Part shown: piece by piece, positions 50,919 to 60,406 of the stretch
Layout: each line of letters opens with the position of its first letter
Numbering within the stretch: the first letter of the stretch is position 1
Source of the DNA: Novosphingobium sp.
GTDB taxonomy: Bacteria > Pseudomonadota > Alphaproteobacteria > Sphingomonadales > Sphingomonadaceae
NCBI GenBank assembly: GCA_024236175.1
Contig: JACKKY010000001.1
Span: 434,001-498,000, forward strand
Length of the DNA stretch: 64,000 nt
Reading direction: 5' to 3'
Notes under the pieces: model-generated
Seen by the model: the letters and a program-made list of their open reading frames with translations, nothing else
Databases searched by the model: none
Told to the model about the DNA's origin: nothing
Program-made: the position numbers and the translations under genes

Positions 50919-52700
50919 TCAGATTCCGTACCAGATCACCAGCAATATCGAGAGCGATACGGTCATGATCGCGACCAGCGGAATTCCCGAGCGGATGTAA
51001 TCCTTGAAGGTGTAATCGCCCTCGGTGAGGATCATCATGTTGGTCTGGTAGGCGACCGGCGTCGCGTAGCACAGGTTGCAGCCGAACAGCACCGCCAGCA
51101 CCAGCGGCTCGGCCGGCAGCTCCAGCGTCTGCGCCAGGTTGAAGGCGATCGGCGTACCCACGGCGGCCGCGGTGGTGTTCGAAGCGAAATTGGTGAGCAG
51201 CGTGACGAACAGCATGATCGAGGCCAGCACGGCGGCGGCGGGAACGTGCTGCAGGCCGGACGCCAGCAAGGTGCCGAGCCATTCCGCAGCGCCCGAATCC
51301 AGCACGAACTTGCCCAGCGCGATACTGGCGGCCACCAGCACGATGACCTTGGCTGAAAGCGCCCTGCCGACCCGCTCGAACTTCACGCAGCCGGTCGCGA
51401 ACATCAGGATGGCGCCGGCTAGCGACGAGATCGCGATCGGCACGAGCCCGACGCTCGCCAGCCCCACCGAGCCGAGCATGATCGCCAGGGCCAGCTTGGC
51501 CTTGGTCGAGCGCGCCATTTCCTGGCCGCCTTCGAGCATCAGCAGCCCTTCGAGATCGGCGAAGGAGGAAAGGTCGTCCGGGAGCCCCATCACCAGCAGG
51601 ACGTCGCCTTCCGCCATCGGCGCGTCGACGCTTTGCGGGCGGGTTTCGCGGAACGGCCGGCGCGCCTGGTGCACGCCCAGCACCGCGACGCCTTCGATCC
51701 CGGCGGCCTGCAAGGTATGGCCGATCAGCCGGCTGTCCGGCGCGATGATCATCTCGGCGACGATCAGGTCCTCGGTGGAGCGCTGACTGATCTTCATGAT
51801 CCGGTCCACCAGCCAGACCGGGGCCAGCGAGGCGCCGAGCTTGCGGGCGGTCTCGCGCAGCGCATCGTAGGAACCGGTGACGGCTATCCGGTTGCCGACC
51901 TTGCCGGCCGGGTCCAGCTCGGGCTCGAAGCTGACGTCGTCGGGCATCATGTCCCGCAGCTCGTCGGGCTCCTTGCCGACGACCGACGAGGCCGCATCGA
52001 CACGCAGCTTGGCGAGATAGGTGCGGGTTTCCTGGCTTATGGTGGAAGAATTGTCCGGCAGCAGGCGGGGCATCACCAGCCACATGTAGGGCAGCGCGAC
52101 AAGCGCGCCGATCAGCACGATCGGGGTGAAGTGGAACACGCCGATCGGCTCCATGCCCAGATCGTTGGCGATCGAGACGACCAGCAGGTTCGTCGAGGTG
52201 CCGATCGAGGTGGACATCCCGCCGATCAGGATCGCAGCGTTCACGGGAATGAGGGTTTTGGACGGCGGCATGCCGCCGTTCGCGGCAAGCTGCGCCAGGA
52301 TCGGGATCATCAGCACCAGCACCGGCGTGTCGTTGATGATCATGCTCATACCCAGGCACAAGACCAGGGTGACAAGCAGCCCGAGCTGGCGGTTCCACTT
52401 CCAGACCTTGTTCAGCGCCCGCGCCGCCGGATCGAGCGCGCCGGTCACGACCAGCCCCCGGCCGAGCACCATCAGCGAGCAGATCGTCACCAGCGCGTAG
52501 TGGCCGAATCCCTGGAAAGCCAGTTCCAGCCCCGCCCATTTGTCGTCCCCGGGCATCGGCGCGACGTACAGGCCGAGCGCGATCGCAGCCATGGTGAGCA
52601 GGGAGATGATCTCCACCCTCAGCCGGCCGTTGGCGAAGGCGTAGAACATCGCCCCGGCGAGCAGCATGGCGGCGATTGCATGTGGCGGAGGCATTATCAT
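50919..52700 (-). CDS. SLC13-family permease with two TrkA-C domains (593 aa)
   Basis: This is a multi-span transporter of the sodium/sulfate-dicarboxylate (DASS) group. The N-terminal half has spans and the SNT-like loop INDTPVLVLMIPILAQLAAN. The middle (about 200-380) is a soluble pair of RCK-C/TrkA-C domains (APDSRLIGHTLQAAGIEGVAVLGV, AEGDVLLVMG). The C-terminal half has the second NTTAAAVGTPIAFNL-type substrate/Na+ motif. Such proteins move sulfate or related anions. A sulfotransferase gene follows it. Start at 52700 or the close ATG at 52694. Confidence 0.9.
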   Translation of the reverse strand: MIMPPPHAIAAMLLAGAMFYAFANGRLRVEIISLLTMAAIALGLYVAPMPGDDKWAGLELAFQGFGHYALVTICSLMVLGRGLVVTGALDPAARALNKVWKWNRQLGLLVTLVLCLGMSMIINDTPVLVLMIPILAQLAANGGMPPSKTLIPVNAAILIGGMSTSIGTSTNLLVVSIANDLGMEPIGVFHFTPIVLIGALVALPYMWLVMPRLLPDNSSTISQETRTYLAKLRVDAASSVVGKEPDELRDMMPDDVSFEPELDPAGKVGNRIAVTGSYDALRETARKLGASLAPVWLVDRIMKISQRSTEDLIVAEMIIAPDSRLIGHTLQAAGIEGVAVLGVHQARRPFRETRPQSVDAPMAEGDVLLVMGLPDDLSSFADLEGLLMLEGGQEMARSTKAKLALAIMLGSVGLASVGLVPIAISSLAGAILMFATGCVKFERVGRALSAKVIVLVAASIALGKFVLDSGAAEWLGTLLASGLQHVPAAAVLASIMLFVTLLTNFASNTTAAAVGTPIAFNLAQTLELPAEPLVLAVLFGCNLCYATPVAYQTNMMILTEGDYTFKDYIRSGIPLVAIMTVSLSILLVIWYGI

Positions 52701-52792
52701 GCGTGTCGGATTAGCCTAAGGCGCGGGCACGGCAAAGCGGCACGATGCTCGCTGCATGCGGTCCGGGCGATCCGCCGAACGGCCGGTCTCAC

Positions 52793-54370
52793 CTATTTTT
52801 CCCTCCACGTGACCTTGAACAGGTCGAATCGCCGGTCCTTGAGATTCTGCACCGCGCCGGACTGGCGGCTGGTCAGCAGGTCGTCGAGCGACAGGTCGGC
52901 AATCGCGATCGTTTCGGTGTTGGGGGCGGTATCGGCCGCCACGCCGTCGCGCGCGAAGGGGAAGTCGGACGGCGTCAGCACCGCGCTTTCGGCGTAGTGG
53001 ATGTCCATGTTCTCGACATTGGGCAGATTGCCGACCACGCCGGACGTCACGACATAGCACTGGTTCTCCACCGCGCGCGCCTGGCAGCAATAGCGCACGC
53101 GCAGATAGCCGCGCCGCTCGTCCGTGCAGAAAGGCACGAACAGCAGCAGCGCGCCCTGGTTGACGAGGTGGCGGGCCAGTTCCGGGAATTCGGAATCGTA
53201 GCAGATCATCACCCCGATCGGGCCGCAGTCGGTCGGGATCACGCTGGCGCCGTTGCCGCCCTTGATGTTCCACCAGCGGCGTTCGGATGGCGTGGGGTGC
53301 AGCTTTTCCTGCGTGTGGGTCGAACCGTCGCGCAGGAAGACGTAGCTGATGTTGAGGATCTCGCCATTTTCGGTGCGGGTCGGGTGGGAGCCGCCGATGA
53401 TGTTGATGTTATAGCTGACCGCCATCCGCTCCATGAAGGCGCAGTAGCGCTCGGTGTAGTCGGCGACTTTCTCGATGGCCTCGGTGGGGGCCAGCTTCTG
53501 CTTCTCGATCGAAAGCAGTTCCAGCGTGAACAGTTCGGGAAAGGCGACGAAATCCGACTTGTAGTCCGAAGCGACGTCCACCCAGTATTCGACCTGCTCC
53601 TCGAACTCGTCGATCTTGGTGATCCCGCGCATCTGGAACTGCACCGTGGCGACGCGCACCGAGGAAGGCAGCCGCGCCCGCCTGCCCTGGAACCGGATAG
53701 CGGTCTCTGGAGGCGCCAGCGGGTTCGCCCAGTACATCAGCACGGCATGGCCGCCGCTTTCCTTGTCGCTGGGCAGGTAGTCGGTCAGGATGAATTGCGG
53801 CTCGTAGCCCTGGTTGAGCTGGAACATGATGACGTTGTCGCGCAATTGCTTCTCGCGCACGGCATCGAGATAATCCTCCGGATCGGGAAATTTCCTGCGG
53901 CGCCGGGCATAGCCGGGCATGCGCCCGCCGAAGGCGATCCCCTTCAGCTCAAGGTTCTGGCACAGTTCGCGCCGCTTGCGGTAGAAGCGCTCGCCGATGC
54001 GCAGGCGGCGGAAATCCGGATCGACGCAGACTTCGAAACCGTAGAGGATGTCGCCGTCCTCGGCGGGCGGGCGGCCGAAACCGCCGGCGGTGATCTCGCT
54101 CCAGGTGTGGGGCGACAGGGCCTGTTCCGATGTCACCACCATCGTCGAGCAATGGCCGACGATCGTCCCTTCGTATTCGGCGACAAGCTGGCCTTCGGGA
54201 AAATTGTTGATCTGGCCGCGTATCTCCGCCTGCGTGAAGGCGTTGGGCTTGCCGTAGACCTTCGCCGATAGGACGGAGATGGCGCGGGCGTCCTGGCTGC
54301 GCGCCTGGCGGATAACCAGTTTCGCCTTGGACTGGGTCGACTTGGACTGGGTCGTCTTGGATTGCGGCAT
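52793..54370 (-). CDS. GNAT acetyltransferase fused to a nitrilase-superfamily amidohydrolase (525 aa)
   Basis: The N-terminal part (about 15-220) is a GNAT fold: RQARSQDARAISVLSAKVYG then VCVDPDFRRLRIGERFYRKRREL. The C-terminal part (about 235-520) is a carbon-nitrogen hydrolase with the Glu-Lys-Cys triad: AFPELFT, EKLHPTPSE, and VMICYDSEFPEL. Fusions of this kind are conserved in bacteria, but the substrate is unknown. The extreme N-terminus contains a 15-bp tandem repeat encoding TQSK twice. I chose the ATG at 54370. The gene is divergent from the SDR at 54486. Confidence 0.9.
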   Translation of the reverse strand: MPQSKTTQSKSTQSKAKLVIRQARSQDARAISVLSAKVYGKPNAFTQAEIRGQINNFPEGQLVAEYEGTIVGHCSTMVVTSEQALSPHTWSEITAGGFGRPPAEDGDILYGFEVCVDPDFRRLRIGERFYRKRRELCQNLELKGIAFGGRMPGYARRRRKFPDPEDYLDAVREKQLRDNVIMFQLNQGYEPQFILTDYLPSDKESGGHAVLMYWANPLAPPETAIRFQGRRARLPSSVRVATVQFQMRGITKIDEFEEQVEYWVDVASDYKSDFVAFPELFTLELLSIEKQKLAPTEAIEKVADYTERYCAFMERMAVSYNINIIGGSHPTRTENGEILNISYVFLRDGSTHTQEKLHPTPSERRWWNIKGGNGASVIPTDCGPIGVMICYDSEFPELARHLVNQGALLLFVPFCTDERRGYLRVRYCCQARAVENQCYVVTSGVVGNLPNVENMDIHYAESAVLTPSDFPFARDGVAADTAPNTETIAIADLSLDDLLTSRQSGAVQNLKDRRFDLFKVTWREK

Positions 54371-54485
54371 CGCCACCACTTAGGGACAAAACCGCTGCAA
54401 TCCCAGTGGCGGCTCCAATTGCGTTGCAGCTTCGCCCCGTGTTCCATAGGCTTATCCCCATGTTAGTGGACCGGGAGGGAACAGG

Positions 54486-55373
54486 ATGGGATTGCTGGAC
54501 GCACACGAGGCGATGAAGGGGAAGCTGGCCGTGGTGGTCGGCGGCGCTGCCGGCCATCTCGGGCGCGGGGTGACGCTGGGCCTCGCAAAGGAAGGCGTCC
54601 GGATCATCTGCTGCGACAACGACCGCGAAGGGCTGGAAACCATCGTCGGCGAAGTCGAGGCGCTGGGCAGCACGGTGACGCCGATCTACGGCGACGTCAT
54701 GGACCCGGCCTCGCTCGACGCCTTCTGGGACGAAGTCGGGAAGCTCACCGACCATATCGACATCCTGGTCAATGTCTGCGGCGGCGTCGCCCGCATGCTG
54801 TTCGAACATACCAGCCGCGAATCCCACGCGGAGAACATCCGCTACAATTACGGCTATCACATCGACAGCTGCCAGCGTGCGATCCCACTGCTGCGCAAGA
54901 GCGGGAACGGTGGCGCGATCGTCAATTTCACCACCATCGAGGCGCATCGCGGCGCCGCCACTTTCGCGGTCTACGCCGGGGCCAAGGCGGCGCTGACCAA
55001 TTTCAGCCGCGCGCTCGCGGTAGAGCTGGGCAAGGACATGATCCGGGTCAACTGCCTCGCCAGCGACACCAGCCCCGCCCGCACCACCAACGCGGCGCTC
55101 GCGGCCGAGGACTTCGAGCGGCTCGCCGAATGCGCACCCGAGACGATGGACGAGGCGATGAAGATCTACGTGCCGCAGAAGCGCGCGCCGACGGTGGAGG
55201 AAGTGGTCGACGGCGTGATCTTCCTCGTCAGCGACCTTTCGCGCACGGTCACCGGCACGACGCTGTTCGTCGACGGCGGCACGCAGGCCGCTTTCGGCTT
55301 CCTCGACTGGCCCGGCGGCGACAGCTTCATGCCGGCACCGCTGGGCGGGGCGATGAAGATGATGTTCGGCTGA
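54486..55373 (+). CDS. Short-chain dehydrogenase/reductase (295 aa)
   Basis: This is a Rossmann-fold oxidoreductase. VVGGAAGHLGRGV (about residues 17-29) is the cofactor loop, DILVNVCGG is near 95, and YAGAK is the catalytic Tyr/Lys pair. At the Ser position 13 residues earlier there is Thr (NFTTIEAHRGAATFAVY), an unusual but possible replacement. The C-terminus extends beyond classical SDRs with a Pro/Gly-rich tail (GFLDWPGGDSFMPAPLGGAMKMMFG). Related sphingomonad genes lie in steroid- and aromatic-catabolic regions. The ATG follows GGGAGGGAACAGG. Confidence 0.9.
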   Translation: MGLLDAHEAMKGKLAVVVGGAAGHLGRGVTLGLAKEGVRIICCDNDREGLETIVGEVEALGSTVTPIYGDVMDPASLDAFWDEVGKLTDHIDILVNVCGGVARMLFEHTSRESHAENIRYNYGYHIDSCQRAIPLLRKSGNGGAIVNFTTIEAHRGAATFAVYAGAKAALTNFSRALAVELGKDMIRVNCLASDTSPARTTNAALAAEDFERLAECAPETMDEAMKIYVPQKRAPTVEEVVDGVIFLVSDLSRTVTGTTLFVDGGTQAAFGFLDWPGGDSFMPAPLGGAMKMMFG

Positions 55374-55480
55374 GTTTCAGCCTGCGAAGGCCGTTCTGTC
55401 GGCGGACGATCCGCCGTGGTTCCCGTGCCAGTCTACCCGGCGAAGCTCCGCGCTGCCTGCATTGCAGGAAACATTGCCGT

Positions 55481-57148
55481 TCAGGCCCCGGGCGATGCGG
55501 CTGGCGTCGGCGCGACGACCGGTTCATCGGGTGGACGAACAATCAAGATTTCAACACCCTCGGCCGATTTCGCTTTCGCTTCCAGTTTGCGCAGGCGCGT
55601 CGAACGCGCTTCAACAATGGTTGCCCGGCTGCCTATGCCCTGCTTGCTCAAGGTTCCGGCCACGAGCTCGACATTCGCGCGAGCCGCTTTCTGCTCGTCC
55701 TCGCTGGCGTTCCTGCCCGAGAAACCTGCCAGAGCGAGGTTCTCCAAGCCCCAGCGGTCGATAGCCCATACCGCCAGTTCGAGCTGGTCGCCGGCCGTTC
55801 GCGCCCCGTCCTCGACGGCAATCGGTATGACGAGGCTTTCCGGCGCGGGCGGGATAATGTGCACGCGCCAGCCCTGTCCCACCTTCGCGATCTTGGTTTC
55901 CAGCGCCTTGTAGGCTGCAAGCGTCCAGCCTTCTCCGGTGACCGGGACGACTTGCACGGTCCGTTCGGTCCGGTTGACCCAGAGCGCCTGTACCGGCAGC
56001 CCCAGTTCAGCGCGGATTGCCGTGAGCGGCGGAACGTCGCGAGCGATGCCAGCCACGGTCCGTTCGACCGCGGTGTCCACAATCGCCCGTGTCTCGGACA
56101 GAAGGTCGGACGCCACCACCTGCTGAATGTTGAGCTGCAGATCTGTCCCGAGACTCGCTGTCAATCGCTTTGCAATGATCTGCTCGGCGTCATTGCGGTA
56201 GCCGGGAGCGATGAGGACAGCATCGATCTCGGGCTCTCCACGAAGCGGCCACTTCACTTCGAGTTGGGCCACGTTGGAGCGCTTCAACTGCAATTCTTCC
56301 TGCAGGATGCGCCGCGTCAGCACTACGGTGTTGGCCTCGCGCGTCACACGATAGAGTGTGAGTGCCAGCGGCGTGGCGAGAACGAGGAAGGCCATCACGC
56401 CCATGACGACATAGCGCGGACTGAGTTCGACCTTGGCGATCGGGCGTGCCGCGCCGCTGAGCCGCGCGACCAGCGCGAAGGAGAACGAAATCGCTGCGAG
56501 GTTCGTGAGGAACAGCAGGAACGCGCCGCCCATGAACGCGGCATTGCCGACAGCTATGCCATATCCGACAGTGGCCAGCGGCGGCATCAGCGCGGTCGCG
56601 ATGGCGACACCGATGGCGGTTGCGCCGCGTTGCCAGACAGTCGCGAAGGCGCCGGCCATGCCGGAGAGCGTGGCGATGGCGAGGTCGAGCAGGGTCGGTT
56701 CGGTGCGCGCAATGATTTCCGGGGTGGCGTTGCGGATCGGGCTCAGCCAGGTCAGGGCGATGCTGACAAGGATGCCGATCGCCGAACCGACCGCCACGAC
56801 CTTCGCCGCATCCTTGATCTGACGACCATCGAGGGAGGCAAAGCCGAAACCCATCGACGCAATCGGCCCCATCAGCGGCGAGATCAGCATCGCGCCGATC
56901 ACAACGGCGCTGGAGGACTGCAGCAAACCAAGCGCGGCGATTCCGGCGGACAGGCCGCACATGAGCATGTAGGACTTGGAAAGCTCCCCGTCCTGCTGGA
57001 CGGTGTTGCGCAGCGCTGGCCCCTTGTCGCCCGAAAGGTCCGGAAACAGGCCCGTCTTGTCCAGCTGGTTGCGAGTGGATTGTGCGGCAGCGCGCAGATA
57101 CTCACGCACTCCGCCGAGCGCGCCGCTTACCCCTGAAGAAACACGCAT
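55481..57148 (-). CDS. DUF389 family membrane protein (555 aa)
   Basis: The N-terminal part (about 60-270) has six or seven spans and the DUF389 signature SSAVVIGAMLISPLMGPIASMGFG (about 79-102) together with GVAIATALMPPLATVGYGIAVG. The remaining C-terminal 280 residues are soluble, with an ATP-independent alpha/beta look and an ending rich in Pro/Ala. The family has no established role and may be a transporter. Start at 57148 (ATG). It is divergent from ompA with a 443-nt spacer. Confidence 0.88.
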   Translation of the reverse strand: MRVSSGVSGALGGVREYLRAAAQSTRNQLDKTGLFPDLSGDKGPALRNTVQQDGELSKSYMLMCGLSAGIAALGLLQSSSAVVIGAMLISPLMGPIASMGFGFASLDGRQIKDAAKVVAVGSAIGILVSIALTWLSPIRNATPEIIARTEPTLLDLAIATLSGMAGAFATVWQRGATAIGVAIATALMPPLATVGYGIAVGNAAFMGGAFLLFLTNLAAISFSFALVARLSGAARPIAKVELSPRYVVMGVMAFLVLATPLALTLYRVTREANTVVLTRRILQEELQLKRSNVAQLEVKWPLRGEPEIDAVLIAPGYRNDAEQIIAKRLTASLGTDLQLNIQQVVASDLLSETRAIVDTAVERTVAGIARDVPPLTAIRAELGLPVQALWVNRTERTVQVVPVTGEGWTLAAYKALETKIAKVGQGWRVHIIPPAPESLVIPIAVEDGARTAGDQLELAVWAIDRWGLENLALAGFSGRNASEDEQKAARANVELVAGTLSKQGIGSRATIVEARSTRLRKLEAKAKSAEGVEILIVRPPDEPVVAPTPAASPGA

Positions 57149-57591
57149 TCGCGGATTGCTTTCATTCTATCCAAGGGCGCCCAAATACAAAGCTACCCGG
57201 CCCGATGGCAATCGGGATTTTCGCTCCCCGACTGCCGTGTCCGGGCCGGCTTGGCGATCCGCAATCGAACCGCGAGCGGCGCCAAGGGGAATGGCCCTGA
57301 TTTCAGCGTGTTAACGCGATCATGCGTGCTTCGAGGCCGGCTCAATACCTTCCGGCAACGCCATACCGAGCGACTGGGCGGGCATTCGGGTGCAGCCGGC
57401 CCATGCCTCTCTCATCGCGTCGTCGCAGGTCTGCCTGCGCCCGAATCTGCCCTTTTTGGGCGCTTCTTGCATCGGTTCGTCGCACGATGCGCTCGAATTG
57501 CCCGCTACGGTGTTGCCGGGAGTGATCGCGTGCCAGAAAGGTTGGCGCGAAACACGCAGGCCCGGCCGGCGCAGTTTGGAGGAGTAGCGAA
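57149..57591. other. Intergenic stretch between the DUF389 and OmpA genes
   Basis: No credible gene is seen. It holds the promoters of the two divergent genes. One small hairpin with a T-rich tail (CCCGAT-GGCA-ATCGGG then ATTTT, 57201-57220) points along the plus strand and could be a leader structure, but its meaning is uncertain. Confidence 0.5.
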
Positions 57592-58473
57592 ATGAATGTC
57601 ATGTCCAAGAGGCCAGCAGTTCTCTGCCTGATCGCCATGCTCGCCGTGCCCGCCTCGGGCAGCGTGGCAGCGCAGGAGCTGGATCCCTACGAAGGCGAAG
57701 TCGGCACGACCGTCCTGGGCTCGCCTCCGGCCGACCTGACCGGCCTGAACGCCGGCCCCGAGATCGAAGGCTTCATCGCCGCGCGCAGCGGCGACAGGAT
57801 GAAGGTGATGAGCGCCGACGGCACCAGCACGGTGATCGCCATCAGCGAAGGAACCGAAATCAGGGGCAGCGGTGGCTTTCTCGGCCTCAATCGCAGCAAG
57901 CTTGGCATGGATTCGCTGCTCAACGGCCTGCCGGTTACCGCCAGGACGGTCGAATGGGGCGGCGGCCTGGTGGCCAGCCGGGTCGAGCTGAAAAGCAAGG
58001 ATCTCAAGACCGCGGCGATGATCCGCAACGGCACCGCCCAGGGCTTCGCCGAGCAGACCGCAGCCACCGAAGCGCTGCGCGGCCGCATGGGCGATATCGA
58101 CAAGTACAACATCAAGGGCACGACCAACGTCTATTTCGACACCGGCAAGTGGCGGCTGACGCCCATGGCCGAGGCCGAGCTCTGCGCCGCGGCAAGCCAG
58201 GCCGAATCGATGAACAACGCCCTGCTGCTGGTTGTCGGCTACACCGATTCGGTCGGCAGCCAAGAATACAATCAGGTGCTCAGCGAGCGGCGGGCGGGCC
58301 GCGTCGTCAATTACCTGCAGCAGTCCTGCGGCTGGAAACCCTATCGCATGCTGACTCCGACCGGGATGGCGGAAGCCGACCCGATGGCGGACAATACCAC
58401 CGCCGCAGGCAGAAGGCAGAACCGCCGCGTTTCGGTGAACATCCTCGTCAGCAAGGGCCTTGACGGCCTGTAA
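57592..58473 (+). CDS. OmpA-family outer-membrane protein (293 aa)
   Basis: A signal peptide (PAVLCLIAMLAVPASGSVAAQ) is followed by an unusual N-terminal part (about 25-165) that is not the usual eight-strand barrel: residues VMSADGTSTVIAISEGTEIRG resemble a small soluble beta domain. The C-terminal OmpA peptidoglycan-binding domain is intact from NVYFDTGKWRLTPMAE through LLLVVGYTDSVGSQEYNQVLSERRAGRVVNYL to GRRQNRRVSVNI. It probably anchors the envelope to peptidoglycan. The start ATG follows GGAGGAG. Confidence 0.9.
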   Translation: MNVMSKRPAVLCLIAMLAVPASGSVAAQELDPYEGEVGTTVLGSPPADLTGLNAGPEIEGFIAARSGDRMKVMSADGTSTVIAISEGTEIRGSGGFLGLNRSKLGMDSLLNGLPVTARTVEWGGGLVASRVELKSKDLKTAAMIRNGTAQGFAEQTAATEALRGRMGDIDKYNIKGTTNVYFDTGKWRLTPMAEAELCAAASQAESMNNALLLVVGYTDSVGSQEYNQVLSERRAGRVVNYLQQSCGWKPYRMLTPTGMAEADPMADNTTAAGRRQNRRVSVNILVSKGLDGL

Positions 58474-58554
58474 GACGCGCGGGAGGCGGGTTCGCCTGCT
58501 CCCGGATTTTCGGCCGGCAGGGATTTACCTGTCTTCGAGGCATCGCACCCATCA

Positions 58555-58596
58555 GCATGCCCGCTTCCGGAATCGTATTCGCGGAAGCGGGCATGC
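58555..58596. terminator. Bidirectional hairpin between convergent ompA and fasciclin genes
   Basis: A perfect 15-bp stem (58555-58569 with 58582-58596) encloses a 12-nt loop that can itself pair as GAAT/ATTC. It lies 82 nt after ompA and 37 nt after the fasciclin gene, in the usual place for a shared terminator. T-runs are absent on both sides. Confidence 0.6.
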
Positions 58597-58632
58597 CTTC
58601 GGGGGATAGCGGATACACAAATCGGGTTCGGT

Positions 58633-59169
58633 CTAGCCCGGCAACGACACCGCATCGGTAACGTGGATAAGGCCGTTCGAGGCGGCGAGATCGGCAGCCA
58701 CGACTGTGGCCATGCCGCCGTTTTCATCGGTCAGGATGACGCTGTCGCCATCCAGCCGTGCCGTCAGGACGCCGCCTTGCAGGGTCGTCAGTTCGGCCGA
58801 CCCGCCATTCTTGCCGATCAGGCCGACGAGGTCGGCTGCCGATACCCGGCCGGAAACGACGTGATAGGTCAGCACGGCCTGCAGCTTGGCCTTGTTCCCG
58901 GGCTCGAGGAGCGTCTGCACCGTACCTTCGGGCAAGCCGTCGAACGCCTGGTCGGTCGGCGCGAAGACCGTGAACGGGCCGGATCCGGACAGGGCACCTG
59001 CCAGGTCGGCAGCCTTGACCGCGGCGACCAGCGTCTGGTGCTGCGACGAAGCCATGGCCGTTTCCACGATCGTGCTTGCCTGGTGGTGACCGGCTTCGTG
59101 ATGGCCGGCAGTGGCGGGATAGGCCGTTGCGAGCAACAGGCCGGCGGCTAGCGTAGGGAGCATTTTCAT
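58633..59169 (-). CDS. Secreted fasciclin (FAS1) domain protein (178 aa)
   Basis: This is a single FAS1 domain preceded by a signal peptide (MLPTLAAGLLLATAYPATAG) and a His-rich stretch (GHHEAGHHQ). FAS1 motifs are visible as STIVETAMASSQHQTLVAAVKAADL, GPFTVFAPTDQAFDGLPEGTV, and ANGLIHVTDAVSLPG-like ending (SNGLIHVTDAV). FAS1 proteins mediate adhesion or sugar binding. The His-rich segment just after the signal sequence might bind metal. The start at 59169 follows GGAGAG at 7 nt. Confidence 0.9.
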   Translation of the reverse strand: MKMLPTLAAGLLLATAYPATAGHHEAGHHQASTIVETAMASSQHQTLVAAVKAADLAGALSGSGPFTVFAPTDQAFDGLPEGTVQTLLEPGNKAKLQAVLTYHVVSGRVSAADLVGLIGKNGGSAELTTLQGGVLTARLDGDSVILTDENGGMATVVAADLAASNGLIHVTDAVSLPG

Positions 59170-59449
59170 CTTCGATCTCTCCGGGATTCGCTTGTCGGGA
59201 TTGCCGCCGCCATGAACGCGACAGCCGCAACGAAACTGCCCTGCGTTCCGACCGCTCTCAATACGGCCTTGAGTACAGGTTTCGCTGTGACGCTGAATGG
59301 GCAACATCATGCAAGTATTGATTCTGTCACCGCGCCTTGAACCGAAGAGTTCGTTGCAGGGCGCGACCACGAGACTTGGCTTTGTCTAGCGCTTTTTCAC
59401 AATCCCGTTGCCCGGCGTCCGTCAACGGCCTGCGCTTGGCCTCGCCCTC

Positions 59450-60184
59450 ATGACAATTGCCGGCCAGCGGATACGGGCCTGCGTGGTCGGAGCCTCGGGC
59501 GGGATCGGCCGCGCCTTGTGCGAGCGGCTGGCGCAGCAGGATCGAGTGGCGCGGATCTACGCAGGCGCTCGCAGCCCGGCAGGGCTGGCGCACGATAAGG
59601 TCACAAGCTTCGCCTTCGACCTGCTCGACGAAGGATCGATCGCAGCCGCCGCGCAGGAGATCGCCAAGGACGGGCCGCTCGATCTTGCGATTGTGGCGAC
59701 AGGCGTGTTGCAGACGGAAAAATTGCGGCCGGAGCGAAGCTGGCGCGCGCTCGAGGCGCCTGACATTGCCAGCGCCTTCGCCGTCAATGCTATCGGCCCG
59801 GCGCTGATCGCCAAGCACATACTACCCTTGCTCCGCCGCGATGCGCGAGCGGTGTTTGCCGCCTTGTCGGCAAGGGTCGGCTCGATCGGGGACAACCGGC
59901 TGGGCGGCTGGCACAGCTATCGCGCATCGAAAGCGGCCTTGAACCAGCTGGTGCGCAACTTTGCGATCGAGCTGGCGAGACGCAATCCCGGGGCGATTGC
60001 CGTCACGTTGCATCCGGGTACCGTCGACACCGCCCTTTCCAGGCCCTTCCAGCGCGGCTTGCCGCCCGGACAGCTTGTATCGCCGCAGGCAAGCGCGGAA
60101 AACCTGCTCGATGTGATCGGGCAGCTCGTACCGGAACAGAGCGGCCAATTGCTGGCCTGGGACGGTTCGCAAATCCCGTTCTGA
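59450..60184 (+). CDS. C-factor-type short-chain dehydrogenase (244 aa)
   Basis: This is a Rossmann-fold SDR of the CsgA/C-factor-like subgroup. It has VVGASGGIGRALCERLAQQ (about residues 13-31) and the family-typical FAALSARVGSIGDNRLGGWHSYRASKAALNQLVRNFAIEL. Genes of this subgroup often lie with photolyase, renalase-like FAD proteins and light or singlet-oxygen regulators in alphaproteobacteria, and here the same neighbours occur within 3 kb. I chose the ATG at 59450; a longer frame from 59408 has no homology. The substrate is unknown. Confidence 0.88.
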   Translation: MTIAGQRIRACVVGASGGIGRALCERLAQQDRVARIYAGARSPAGLAHDKVTSFAFDLLDEGSIAAAAQEIAKDGPLDLAIVATGVLQTEKLRPERSWRALEAPDIASAFAVNAIGPALIAKHILPLLRRDARAVFAALSARVGSIGDNRLGGWHSYRASKAALNQLVRNFAIELARRNPGAIAVTLHPGTVDTALSRPFQRGLPPGQLVSPQASAENLLDVIGQLVPEQSGQLLAWDGSQIPF

Positions 60185-60249
60185 CGGGACAGCGTTCCAG
60201 GCATGTGCCGACGGCAAGGCGGGCGTGCCGCCATGCCGTCGGCTGGGGC

Positions 60250-60363
60250 CTAGATGAAGATCGTCTGCGGCGGCTCCATCAACGCGTAAGTGAGGGTGAA
60301 CAGCAGGACGCTGGTGATTGCGGCTGCCGCCACACTGGTGAATTTTCCGAGGGGCTGGTCCAT
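60250..60363 (-). CDS. Tiny membrane protein (37 aa)
   Basis: This is a very short gene with a good ribosome binding site (CAGGAAA, about 8 nt before the ATG at 60363). It encodes one transmembrane segment (SVAAAAITSVLLFTLTYALM) with a short hydrophilic start (MDQPLGKFT) and end (EPPQTIFI). It lies 43 nt after another tiny membrane gene on the same strand and should be in the same transcript. Function unknown. It might be a subunit or regulator of a larger membrane complex or a stress peptide. Confidence 0.6.
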   Translation of the reverse strand: MDQPLGKFTSVAAAAITSVLLFTLTYALMEPPQTIFI

Positions 60364-60406
60364 GATCCATTTCCTGTTTCTGAAGTAAGCCTGGGCGAAC
60401 CGGCGG